A stretch of DNA of 7,466 nt. Source: JBFWNZ01 sp050250795 (GTDB taxonomy: Bacteria; Pseudomonadota; Alphaproteobacteria; UBA8366). Under the pieces are notes generated by a model that saw only the letters and a list, made by a program, of their open reading frames with translations, searched no databases and was not told where the DNA came from. Positions 1-7,384 of the stretch are shown one piece after another. Both the position numbers and the translations under genes were made by a program. Each line of letters begins with the position of its first letter. The stretch's first letter is position 1. The stretch spans positions 1-7,466 of the forward strand of contig JBFWNZ010000181.1 of NCBI GenBank assembly GCA_050250795.1. The letters are read 5' to 3'.

Positions 1-467
1 AGGACTTCCAGGAGATAGGCCTCGAACGGCTCGTCGGTGCGGTCCAATTCGTCGATCAGAAGAACCGGAGGGCCCTCCGTCTGCGGTTCCAAGGCCTGAA
101 GTAGCGGGCGTTTGATCAGAAACCGCTCGTCGAAGATGTCGCTTTCCAGCGTTCCCCGGTCTCGGTCGCCAGAGGCTTCGGCCAGGCGAATTTCGATCAT
201 CTGGCGCGAATAATTCCATTCATAGACGGCCTGGCCGATATCCAGGCCTTCGTAGCATTGCAGCCGCAGTAGGCGCCGGCCCAGGGTCGAAGCCAGGACC
301 TTGGCGATCTCGGTCTTGCCGACGCCGGCCTCGCCCTCCAGAAACAGCGGCCTGCCGAGGCTCAGAGCCAGGAACAATGCCGTCGAGAGGCTTCGGTCGG
401 CGACATAGTTGCCGGATTGCAGCAGGGAAAGGGTGGCATCCACGGAATCGGGCAGGGGCGTCGGCAT
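1..467 (-). CDS. coxD: CoxD-type MoxR family AAA+ ATPase (partial, 3' end beyond window)
   Basis: ATP-hydrolysing chaperone of the MoxR/CoxD group, cytoplasmic. Family knowledge: CoxD helps mature the Mo-containing active site of cox-type hydroxylases, usually with a CoxE-type von Willebrand partner, which would lie beyond position 1. The frame is open from the ATG at 467-465 for 155 codons to the window edge. Walker A is GEAGVGKT (residues 45-52), Walker B is VLLIDELDR (135-143), followed by FEAYLLEVL (148-156, the last codon cut by the window edge). LQCYEGLD (69-76), AVYEWNYSRQ (80-89) and IFDERFLIKRPLLQAL (111-126) are typical of CoxD rather than of general MoxR proteins. The start is the only ATG near the conserved N-terminus. 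The best Shine-Dalgarno, AAGGA at 480-484, is 12 bases away, which is long. The gene follows ydbL after 87 bases, so it may have its own promoter. Family assignment is secure; the role in activating the window's CoxL is inferred. Confidence 0.9.
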   Translation of the reverse strand, partial: MPTPLPDSVDATLSLLQSGNYVADRSLSTALFLALSLGRPLFLEGEAGVGKTEIAKVLASTLGRRLLRLQCYEGLDIGQAVYEWNYSRQMIEIRLAEASGDRDRGTLESDIFDERFLIKRPLLQALEPQTEGPPVLLIDELDRTDEPFEAYLLEV

Positions 468-520
468 GGTTGTCGCTTTTCCTTCGCTCCGATGCCGTGC
501 CGCAATGGAGCCTCGATCGA

Positions 521-536
521 AAATGTCAGCAAATGT
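521..536. promoter_or_regulatory. AT-rich direct repeat AAATGT-N4-AAATGT upstream of coxD
   Basis: Between the ydbL stop (555) and the coxD start (467) lies an AT-rich patch in otherwise GC-rich DNA. It holds two copies of AAATGT (521-526 and 531-536) with a 10-base period, about one helical turn. On the coding strand CTGACA (525-530) resembles a -35 element, but the hexamer 17 bases further on, ATTGCG, is a poor -10. The position would suit a promoter or operator for coxD. This rests only on composition and spacing; no known operator was recognised. Confidence 0.25.
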
Positions 537-554
537 TAACAGGCAGTGTCGGCG

Positions 555-944
555 TCACTTCTGAATCCAGCTTCCGTTCTCTTGCAGGAACCAGGTGCCG
601 GCGGGTGCGGAGCGGAAGATCTCCTTGGCATATATCTTTCCGATCTCCGTGACGGGCACGCCCTCACTGCTCGCGCGGCGCTGGTAGAGGGCCTGTCGCT
701 TGGCATTGATGTCGGCCACGACGGATTCGAGGCCGCCCGCAGCCGCGGGCTGGCGGATGACCGCAAGCCCGTCGAAACGCTCGCCGACGATGCCCTGTGC
801 GCGAGGAGCATCGAGCGGGCGCTCCTGCGCGCCTGCCTGGAATGGAATGCCGACAGTCGCACACAACGCGACTGCCAAAAGCGCCAGGAGCGCGTTCCGG
901 CGCGTCGGCAGGCGGGGACTAGAAGATGGGCTGGTTGCGAACAT
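555..944 (-). CDS. ydbL: YdbL family (DUF1318) exported protein
   Basis: Small periplasmic protein of the DUF1318/YdbL family, third gene of the ydbH-ynbE-ydbL operon. In E. coli YdbL is encoded with the YdbH-YnbE lipid bridge; its exact role is less clear. The 129 residues (E. coli about 108) start with a basic stretch and a hydrophobic core (about 18-33), with likely cleavage after AGA at 37-39. TRRNALL (14-20) vaguely resembles a twin-arginine motif but lacks the usual Phe, so Sec export is more likely. The mature part carries the family pattern: RAQGIVGERFDG (48-59), DINAKRQALYQ (78-88), IYAKEI (104-109) and APAGTWF (113-119). The ATG at 944-942 lies inside ynbE (26-base overlap). AAGGA at 947-951 is only 2 bases away, so translation is probably coupled to ynbE. 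No alternative ATG or GTG lies between it and the signal peptide. Assignment is good; the exact start is moderately sure. Confidence 0.87.
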   Translation of the reverse strand: MFATSPSSSPRLPTRRNALLALLAVALCATVGIPFQAGAQERPLDAPRAQGIVGERFDGLAVIRQPAAAGGLESVVADINAKRQALYQRRASSEGVPVTEIGKIYAKEIFRSAPAGTWFLQENGSWIQK

Positions 945-1131
945 CGTCCTTGGCCTGCTCCTCGACCCGCAGCCGGATATCGGCGTCGAGCTTGATATTG
1001 AGATTGATCGTGATCGGCTCGCGCGGCGCTTCCACACGCACCGTCGGATCGCACCCTGCCACGACGATCGCGACAGCGGATGCGAAAATGGTCCGCGACA
1101 GCAGCAAGGATGGAAGGCAGCGATGGAACAC
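919..1131 (-). CDS. ynbE: YnbE family outer-membrane-type lipoprotein
   Basis: A 70-residue lipoprotein (E. coli YnbE is about 61). In E. coli YnbE partners with the C-terminal part of YdbH to complete an intermembrane bridge for phospholipid transport. A hydrophobic signal (about 15-24) ends in the lipobox VAGC with the lipidated Cys at 27. The family signature APREPITINLNIK spans 35-47, and a charged tail ends in NQPIF. The start is a GTG (1131-1129): an in-frame TGA lies five codons upstream, no ATG exists before the lipobox, and GAGGT at 1137-1141 is spaced 5 bases away. ydbH stops 77 bases upstream and ydbL overlaps the 3' end. The residue after the lipidated Cys is Asp, which in enteric bacteria retains lipoproteins in the inner membrane; whether that rule holds in this organism is unknown. 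The family assignment rests on the EPITIN motif and gene order together. Confidence 0.9.
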   Translation of the reverse strand: MFHRCLPSLLLSRTIFASAVAIVVAGCDPTVRVEAPREPITINLNIKLDADIRLRVEEQAKDDVRNQPIF

Positions 1132-1136
1132 CCGGC

Positions 1137-1141
1137 ACCTC
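1137..1141 (-). promoter_or_regulatory. Ribosome binding site (GAGGT) for ynbE GTG start
   Basis: GAGGT on the coding strand, 5 bases before the GTG at 1131. It decides the start of ynbE, since no ATG is available and an in-frame TGA sits just upstream. The same bases also encode codons of an overlapping frame that I regard as a shadow. Confidence 0.6.
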
Positions 1142-1208
1142 GATCATGGCGGTCGCGAGACGCGCGAGCATAGCGTCCGCATCCTTGACCTGTCATCCCG
1201 CTACGCCG

Positions 1209-4085
1209 CTATCGGACCGGCTCCCGGCCCGTCGCCCAGCGCATCAGGGTTCCCGCGACATCCGTCCCCATCAGCACGAAATCGGCGAGGCGGTCGAAAT
1301 CGCTGGTAAAGCGGATATTGAACCGGAAGGGGTGCCCTGCAAGGGTTTCCGGGTTTGCGCCGGTCATTTGCAGCAGGATATTGCCCTCGCCGTCGGGCCG
1401 CTTTTGCAACTCCAGACTGAGGGTTTCGTAGCGAAAATCGGCCAGGGCATCCATTGCCATTCCAACGACGTCTTCGCGCGTTCCAAGGGTCTGCGCGAGT
1501 TCGGTGCCGGAATATCCCAGCCGGCCGGGACCTTCCGAATGCAGCGCCCCATTCGAGACGCTCATTCGGTTTCCTGCGATGGTCACTGGAATCCGTCCGC
1601 TGATCCGTCCTGTTCCGCTCAATCCATCGACGCCGATGAGCCGGAATATCTCGGCGAAATCAATGCGGTGAACGTCGATGCCGAACGCAAGGCGTCTTGA
1701 GGCCGAGGATGCATCCTCAAGATCGACCGGAACGTCCAGGGCCTGTAGCCGGCCGCCCGCGATGTCCACAGCGAACTTTTCCACAGTCATGTGCGAGGCG
1801 TCGCGAAGCTGGAAGGCCAGTTCCATGGGGGTGGCTTCCAGGCTGCGCGTCAGTATCACGGCCGTCAGCCGCTGGTGCGGCGGCGTCCGCGGATTCGCGA
1901 GCCCGTCGATCCGAACCGTTCCGTTCAGGGCGTTGATCCTGCCGTCGTTCAGGTCGAAATTCAGACGGTCGAAAGCAATCCTCTGGGTGGCGTCGATCCC
2001 GGCGTCGGTCCAGCGATAGTCGCCGTCGACCGAAACCTTTCCCTCAAAGCGGCTTGCGATCCCGGCGACACCGGGGAAAACGTCTTCAGGCTGGAGCCTA
2101 TCCGGCTTGAAGGCGATATCGCCGGTGCGCAGAGAGGCTTTGCCGATGCCGGTCGAAAGATCGTGCCGGCCCTCGACGGCAATTGACAGCGGGGTGCCGG
2201 GACGCGTCAGCCGGGCATCGAAGGAAAATGCACTTCCATCCGCGCTGTGCACGGTTGCCCCGAGCGTGAGCGGGGCGAGGAAGGGCTTGCGGGAGGTCTG
2301 GCGAATCTCCCGGGCGTCGAGAGACGCCGTGATCGTGCCGCCATCCGATTGGAAGCCGGCGGATAGGTCGTTCAGCAGCATGCCCAGGTTCGGTACAGCG
2401 ACCGAACTGTTGCGGATTGCGATATCGAGTGGCGCATCGTTTGCGCCGCTGCTGGCAACGGGGCCCAGCGCGGCACGGACCGTGCCGGCCCGTCCGGGTA
2501 TGTGCAGCGTGGCGGGGAAGGGGGCGAGGCCGATCCGATACCGCCAGCGGGACGCCTCTGCATCCGCCGAGACCTGTGCGCCGTCCGGTCCGATAAACAG
2601 CGCCGTCGGCCCCACAAGGGAAATGCCGTTGGCAAACTTGGCCCCATCGAGGGTGATGCGGCTGCCCGGCGCCAGCGTTGCCTCCAGCCGTCCGGCCATC
2701 AGGTCGAGGGGGCGAGCGAGATGGCCGTCGATCCCGAGACGCAGCGTGCCGGCCTCTTCAAGCGAGGCGGGCAGCAGGGCGCGCAGGCGCCGCATGTCCA
2801 GTTTGGCGTCCATACGAAAGTCCGCAGGCTGCTCGAGCGTGTCTTCATGGGCATCGATCGCCGCTTCGATCAGTCCCCAGCCCCAGTCCAGGCGTGCCTG
2901 CGTTGCCCGCGATCGCCGTATCAGGCGGGCTTGAACGACACCCGCGTCCTGCGCCACGTCACCAAGCCGAAGACCGCGATGGATCAGCCTGGCCTGGATC
3001 CGTTGGGGAACCATCCGGTCCAGTTCGATGTCGGCGTCGAGCAACGCGCCTTCCGCGGATTGTTGCTCAAACTCGATCCGGTCGGCGTCGAAGACGGCCT
3101 GTGCTTTGAGCTTGCCGAAGAGGCTGCCTTCGACCGACACGAGGAGGGCGCCTGTGCCGACCTCAAGGTTGGGTCCCTTCGCCCCGCCATGGTCGAGCCG
3201 AAGATCGAGCGTCATGGACGACGTCAAATCTGCCGGCAAGGAGAGATCGCCTTCGATCCGCCCTGGCATGAACGAAATTTCGGACAGGGTACCGGCCTCG
3301 TACAGCAACGACCCGGACAGAGATCGGGCGCCGAAGCGGTCCTCCGACACTTCGAGCGACCCTGAAATACCTTGGAGATCGCGGTCTTCGGCGACATAGG
3401 AACCCGTGTCGAGTGCGATCCGCGCGTGAAGACGCCCGTCGGTATCGTAACCGCCGGAGATGAGACCTGTGCCCCGCAGCGTCCCGTCGAATACGAGCGC
3501 CGTGGCCTGCGTCGCGCCGGATATCGCGATGGCGCCAGTTGGATTGCGATCGAGATGGAGGTCGCCCGCCACCAGAAGAGACCCGTCAGGGACGGTGATA
3601 TTGGCATCCAGGTCCCTCAGACGGAGACGGTTGAAGGGCAGGGCCGGGGCCGGGCCGCGCGGTTCCGGCGGGTTCTCGTCGACCTCGGAATCCAGCGGGT
3701 CGACGAAAGGACCGAAACTGCCGAGACCGTTGATGGTGAGCAGATTGCCGTTCCAGGCCGCGGAAAAGCGCAGGCCGTCGATCTCCGCTTCGCGCAGGCG
3801 GCCATGCTGCAGGTCGTCGATGGTGTAGCGGGCGAGCAGATGCGTTGCCGTTAAGCCCGGCGCGGCCCCGATCTGAACATTGCGAAGTTCCAGACGCGAC
3901 AGATCCGCCGATACGACCTCAACATGCAGAGGGCCGTAGCCGACATGATCCGCCCAAGCCTCGATACCCCACTCCAGAAGAGTGAGGCGGGCCTGCCAAA
4001 GCGCAAACGCGGCGAGCGTAAGGATGGCGCCGACGATCCAGGGCCAGCGCCGCCGCCCGCGAGGAACAGGAGGATCCGCCGTCAT
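1209..4085 (-). CDS. ydbH: YdbH family AsmA-like intermembrane phospholipid transport protein
   Basis: Large AsmA-like protein of 958 residues (E. coli YdbH about 879) anchored in the inner membrane and spanning the periplasm. Family knowledge: YdbH, TamB and YhdP redundantly move phospholipids to the outer membrane through a long hydrophobic beta-groove, with YnbE capping YdbH at the outer membrane. Here a basic N-terminus (PRGRRR, 8-13) precedes one transmembrane helix (about 15-31). The body is a long run of alternating polar and hydrophobic beta strands rich in Gly, Asp and Leu with no catalytic motif, as expected for this fold. The C-terminal YdbH-type region includes GANPETLAGHPFRFNI (909-924). 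The ATG at 4085 is the first possible start, because TGA is the in-frame codon directly before it; no Shine-Dalgarno is visible. ynbE and ydbL follow on the same strand, which strongly supports the assignment. The upstream neighbour coxM ends behind a terminator, so this is probably a separate transcription unit. Confidence 0.9.
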   Translation of the reverse strand: MTADPPVPRGRRRWPWIVGAILTLAAFALWQARLTLLEWGIEAWADHVGYGPLHVEVVSADLSRLELRNVQIGAAPGLTATHLLARYTIDDLQHGRLREAEIDGLRFSAAWNGNLLTINGLGSFGPFVDPLDSEVDENPPEPRGPAPALPFNRLRLRDLDANITVPDGSLLVAGDLHLDRNPTGAIAISGATQATALVFDGTLRGTGLISGGYDTDGRLHARIALDTGSYVAEDRDLQGISGSLEVSEDRFGARSLSGSLLYEAGTLSEISFMPGRIEGDLSLPADLTSSMTLDLRLDHGGAKGPNLEVGTGALLVSVEGSLFGKLKAQAVFDADRIEFEQQSAEGALLDADIELDRMVPQRIQARLIHRGLRLGDVAQDAGVVQARLIRRSRATQARLDWGWGLIEAAIDAHEDTLEQPADFRMDAKLDMRRLRALLPASLEEAGTLRLGIDGHLARPLDLMAGRLEATLAPGSRITLDGAKFANGISLVGPTALFIGPDGAQVSADAEASRWRYRIGLAPFPATLHIPGRAGTVRAALGPVASSGANDAPLDIAIRNSSVAVPNLGMLLNDLSAGFQSDGGTITASLDAREIRQTSRKPFLAPLTLGATVHSADGSAFSFDARLTRPGTPLSIAVEGRHDLSTGIGKASLRTGDIAFKPDRLQPEDVFPGVAGIASRFEGKVSVDGDYRWTDAGIDATQRIAFDRLNFDLNDGRINALNGTVRIDGLANPRTPPHQRLTAVILTRSLEATPMELAFQLRDASHMTVEKFAVDIAGGRLQALDVPVDLEDASSASRRLAFGIDVHRIDFAEIFRLIGVDGLSGTGRISGRIPVTIAGNRMSVSNGALHSEGPGRLGYSGTELAQTLGTREDVVGMAMDALADFRYETLSLELQKRPDGEGNILLQMTGANPETLAGHPFRFNIRFTSDFDRLADFVLMGTDVAGTLMRWATGREPVR

Positions 4086-4100
4086 TCAGTTCAGCATGGT

Positions 4101-4138
4101 AAACGAAAACGGCCGGGACTTTGAGGGAGTCCCGGCCG
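4101..4138 (-). terminator. Rho-independent terminator after coxM
   Basis: A perfect 11-base-pair stem pairs 4128-4138 with 4110-4120 around a 7-base loop (4121-4127). The stem is nearly all G and C. On the minus strand it is followed directly by TTTTCGTTT (4109-4101). It begins 24 bases after the coxM stop and closes the hydroxylase operon. The plus-strand side has no T-run, so it works in one direction only. It also lies about 15 bases before the ydbH start codon. Confidence 0.88.
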
Positions 4139-4162
4139 GTTCGCAACCGCTGGCGGAAAGAT

Positions 4163-4963
4163 TCAGCCGATGGCCTTGGCGACCGCGCGCTTGGCCATGA
4201 CGCCGATCAGGTGCGCCCGGTAATCCGGGCTCGCATGGATGTCGCCGTTCAGGTCGTCGGGCGGCACGGTCACACCGGCAATGGCATCGGGGGTAAATGA
4301 TTTCTGCAGTGCCGCTTCCATGTCCGCCACGCGGAAGACGCCGTCATTGCCGGCGCCCGTGACGGCCACCCGAATTCCGTCCGCCGTTTCGGCGACGAAG
4401 ACGCCGACCATCGCATAGCGCGAGGCGGGATTCGGGAACTTCATGTAGGCCGCGCGCTTCGGCTTCGGAAAGCGGATCGCGCGAATAATCTCACCCGGCT
4501 CCAGCGCCGTTTCGAACAGGCCGACGAAGAAATCGTCGGCGGCGATCTCGCGGGCCGTCGTCACGATGGTGGCGCCGAGACCGAGGCAGGCGGCGGGATA
4601 GTCTGCGGCCGGATCGTTGTTCGCGACCGAGCCGCCGATGGTGCCGCGATGGCGGACCTGGGAATCGCCGATATGCCCCGCGAGGTCGGCCAGGGCAGGG
4701 ATGGCGGCGCGGACCGCATCGGAGGCGGCGACGGTGCCATGCGTCGTCATCGCCTTGATCGCCAGCACATTGCCGTTCACGGCGATGCCGCGAAGGTCGC
4801 CGATCGCGCCCAGATCGACGATGTCCGACGGCCGTGCCAGTCGCTGCTTCAGCGTCGGGATCAGCGTCATGCCGCCGGCCACCAGCGTCGCATCCTCGCT
4901 GCCGGCGAGCGTTTTGGTGGCGTCGTCCAGGGAGCCCGGACGGTGATACTGGAAATCGTACAT
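4163..4963 (-). CDS. coxM: Molybdenum hydroxylase medium (FAD-binding) subunit, CoxM family
   Basis: FAD-binding subunit of a xanthine dehydrogenase/CO dehydrogenase-type enzyme. It passes electrons from the two [2Fe-2S] clusters of the small subunit to FAD and on to the acceptor; cytoplasmic or membrane-associated. The protein has 266 residues, slightly short of the roughly 285 typical of CoxM. Both FAD-contact motifs are present: AGGMTLIP (29-36) and TIGGS followed by ANNDPAADYPAA (108-125). The C-terminal CO_deh_flav_C-like domain runs from about 165 to the end. The start is the ATG at 4963 with GAGGAGA 7 bases upstream. It begins 40 bases after the coxL stop and is followed by a strong terminator, so it is the last gene of an S-L-M operon. 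The motifs do not reveal the substrate, which depends on the large subunit. Confidence 0.93.
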   Translation of the reverse strand: MYDFQYHRPGSLDDATKTLAGSEDATLVAGGMTLIPTLKQRLARPSDIVDLGAIGDLRGIAVNGNVLAIKAMTTHGTVAASDAVRAAIPALADLAGHIGDSQVRHRGTIGGSVANNDPAADYPAACLGLGATIVTTAREIAADDFFVGLFETALEPGEIIRAIRFPKPKRAAYMKFPNPASRYAMVGVFVAETADGIRVAVTGAGNDGVFRVADMEAALQKSFTPDAIAGVTVPPDDLNGDIHASPDYRAHLIGVMAKRAVAKAIG

Positions 4964-4970
4964 TCGGTCT

Positions 4971-4977
4971 TCTCCTC
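4971..4977 (-). promoter_or_regulatory. Ribosome binding site (GAGGAGA) of coxM
   Basis: A strong purine-rich Shine-Dalgarno 7 bases before the coxM ATG, inside the 40-base gap after coxL. It indicates independent translation initiation of coxM and fixes its start. Confidence 0.7.
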
Positions 4978-5003
4978 GCGCGTCTCGGTCTGCCGGAATG
5001 CGG

Positions 5004-7384
5004 CTATTCCGCAGCGGCCGCCTGGGTCTCGTTGATTGCCCGCCACACCCGTTCGGGGGTTGCAGGCATGGGAATATCGGTCACGCCGAAGGACGACAAG
5101 GCGTCGACGACGGCATTGATGACGGCTGGCGGCGAGCCGATCGCGCCGACCTCGCCGCAGCCCTTCACGCCCAGCGAATTATGCGTGCAGAGCGTGGTTT
5201 CCGTACCGACATGCATCTGCATCGGCTGGTCGCTCGCGCGCGGCATGCAATAGTCCATGAAGGAGCCGGTGACGAGCTGGCCGTCCGCGCCGTAGACGCA
5301 ACCTTCCAGCAGGGCCTGCCCGATGCCCTGGGCCACGCCGCCCTGGACCTGTCCTTCGACGATCATCGGATTGATCACACGGCCGACATCGTCCACGGCG
5401 GTGAAGCGCACGACTTCGGTCCGGCCCGTGTCGGGATCGACTTCGACCTCGGCGATATGGCAACCGGCGGGATAGGTAAAGTTCATGGGGTCGTAGAACG
5501 CCTGTTCGTCCAGTCCCGGCTCCAGCCGGTCATGCGGGAAATTGTGCGGCACATAGGCGGCCAGCGCAATCTGTCCCAGCGTCATGGACTTGTCTGTCCC
5601 TGCGACCTTGAACACCCCGTCCTCGAAGACGACATCGGATTCCGACGCCTCCATGATATGGGCCGCGATGATCTTGGCCTTGTCCGTGACCTTGCCGATG
5701 GCGCGCATGATCGCCTCGCCGCCGACGGCCAGGGAGCGCGAGCCGTAGGTCCCCATGCCGAATGGAATTTTTCCGGTATCGCCATGCACGATCTCGACGC
5801 TCGACATCGGGATGCCAAGTTTGTCCGAGACGAGCTGGGCAAAGGTCGTTTCATGCCCCTGGCCATGGCTGTGCGAGCCGGTGAAGACGGTGACGCTGCC
5901 CGTCGGATGCACGCGGACCTCTGCCGCCTCGAACAGGCCCGCGCGGGCGCCGAGCGAGCCGACAACCGCCGAGGGAGCGATGCCGCAGGCCTCGATATAG
6001 GTGGAATAGCCGATGCCGCGCAGCTTGCCGCGCGCCTTCGCTTCCGCCTGCCGGGCGGCGAATCCGGCGACATCGGCCGCGGTCAGGGCTGACTGCAAGG
6101 TGGCGCCGTAATCGCCGCTGTCATACTGAAGCGCGACCGGTGTCTGGTAGGGAAAGGCGTTGGCGGGGATGAAGTTGCGCCGACGCAGTTCGACCTGCCC
6201 GATGCCTGTTTCCCGGGCTGCCCGGTCGATCAGCCGTTCCAGCAGGTATGTCGCTTCCGGACGGCCCGCACCGCGATAGGCATCGACAGCGGCGGTGTTG
6301 GTGAAGACCGCCTTCACCTCGCAATAGATCGCGGGCGTCGTGTACACCCCGGCCAGCAGAGTGGCGTACAGGTAGGTCGGGACGCAGGGGGCGAAGGTCG
6401 AGAGATAGGCGCCCATATTCGCCACGGTGCGCACGCGCAGGGCCAGGAACCGGCCATCCTTGTCGAGCGCCAGCTCCGCATGGCTCACATGGTCGCGTCC
6501 ATGCGCGTCGCTGAGGAAGGATTCCGACCGGTCGGCGGTCCATTTGACGGGACGGCCGACACGCTTTGCCGCCCAGGTCACGAGCGCTTCTTCGGCATAG
6601 TGGAAAATCTTCGACCCGAAGCCGCCGCCGACATCCGGCGCGACTACGCGCAGCTTGTGCTCCGGAATGCCCAGCACGAAGGCACCCATGAGCAGGCGGA
6701 TGACGTGCGGGTTCTGGCTGGTGGTGAACAGGGTATGCTCGCCGGTCGCGCGGTCGAACTCGCCGATTGCCGCCCGAGGCTCCATCGCATTTGGGATCAG
6801 GCGGTTGTTCACGATGTCGATGCGGGTAATGTGCGCTGCCTTGGCAAAGGCCGCATCGGTCGCTGCGGAGTCGCCAATATGCCAGTCGTAGCAGAGGTTT
6901 CCGGAAACGCCTTCATGTATGGCGGCGGCTTCCGGAGACGTCGCAGCGGCCAAATTCAGGACCGCCGGCAAGGGAGTGTAGCTCACCCGGATCGACTCTG
7001 CGGCATCGCGAGCCTGTTCCCAGCTTTCCGCGATCACCACCGCGACCGGATCGCCGACGTGCCGAACCTTACCCTGAGCCAGCACAGGATGTGCCGGTTC
7101 CGCCATCGGGCTGCCGTCCTTGTTGTGGACCTGCCATCCGCAGGGAAGACCGTTGACGCCGGCATCGGCCAGATCGGCGCCGGTGAATACGGCCACCACG
7201 CCCGGCGCCTTGGACGCCGTGACTGTATCGATGGCGTCGATCCGCGCATGCGCATGCGGACTGCGCAGGAAGCAGGCATGCGTTTGGTTCGGTCGATTGA
7301 TGTCGTCGGTGTATGTGCCTGGCCCGTGAGAAAGCGGAAATCCTCAACCCGCTTCACCGCGACGCCGATTCCGGTTCCGGTCAT
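5004..7384 (-). CDS. coxL: Form II molybdenum hydroxylase large subunit, CoxL family, frameshifted near its 5' end
   Basis: Molybdopterin-cytosine-dinucleotide subunit of an aerobic CO dehydrogenase-like hydroxylase. The ATG at 7384 has GGGAGG 7 bases upstream and gives the family N-terminus MTGTGIGVAVKRVEDFRFLTG (residues 1-21). The frame then has to shift: TYTDDINRPNQTHACFLRSPHAHARI-type sequence continues in another frame to the stop at 5004. Adding one base restores 793 residues, normal for the family. Numbered on the restored protein, motifs are GGGFGSK (253-259), AYRGAGR (369-375), HGQGHE (507-512) and GCGEVGAIG with the catalytic Glu at about 745. AYRGAGR is the form II signature; form I CO dehydrogenases have AYxCSFR with a Cys. 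CO oxidation is therefore unproven, and another aldehyde or N-heterocycle-type substrate is possible. The downstream frame has no ATG, GTG or TTG before a GTG at 7199, which would remove 62 conserved residues. Family is certain; whether the gene is intact is not. Confidence 0.9.
7317..7325 (-). other. Single-base deletion (frameshift) within coxL
   Basis: On the coding strand the conserved 'FLTG-x-G-x-YTDD' stretch reads ACG GGC CAG GC ACA TAC ACC. One G is missing for Q-G-T-Y (or the G-run is one base short, giving G-P-G-T-Y). Upstream of this point the second frame meets TGA within eleven codons, and downstream the first frame loses all similarity. Both facts locate the shift here to within about nine bases. 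The site is next to short G-runs, a usual place for indel errors. Confidence 0.85.

Noticed and set aside
536..1171. Open frame of 211 codons on the minus strand starting MLARLATAM
   Set aside because: It overlaps both ynbE and ydbL, which have recognisable family motifs. Its own product is Arg/Ser/Ala-rich without domain features.
1132..1208. Gap between ydbH and ynbE as a possible extra gene or terminator
   Set aside because: No stem followed by a T-run was found, and the ynbE frame has a TGA five codons before its GTG. Only the ynbE ribosome binding site is supported there.
2107..3365. Open frames of 275 and 287 codons on the plus strand
   Set aside because: They are opposite ydbH, overlap each other in different frames, and have Arg/Pro/Ser-rich low-complexity translations.
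4998..6092. Long open frame of 364 codons on the plus strand
   Set aside because: It lies wholly opposite coxL, whose motifs prove the minus strand is coding. Its translation is rich in Arg, His, Gly and Asp without any family pattern, as expected for the complement of GC-rich codons.
5004..7199. coxL taken as an intact gene starting at the GTG at 7199
   Set aside because: This would drop 62 residues that match the family. The upstream ATG at 7384 has a strong ribosome binding site, and the conserved sequence continues across the shift.
7246..7257. Perfect 12-base palindrome GCATGCGCATGC
   Set aside because: It encodes the conserved HAHAR stretch of the CoxL N-terminus, so the repeat follows from codon choice rather than from a regulatory site.
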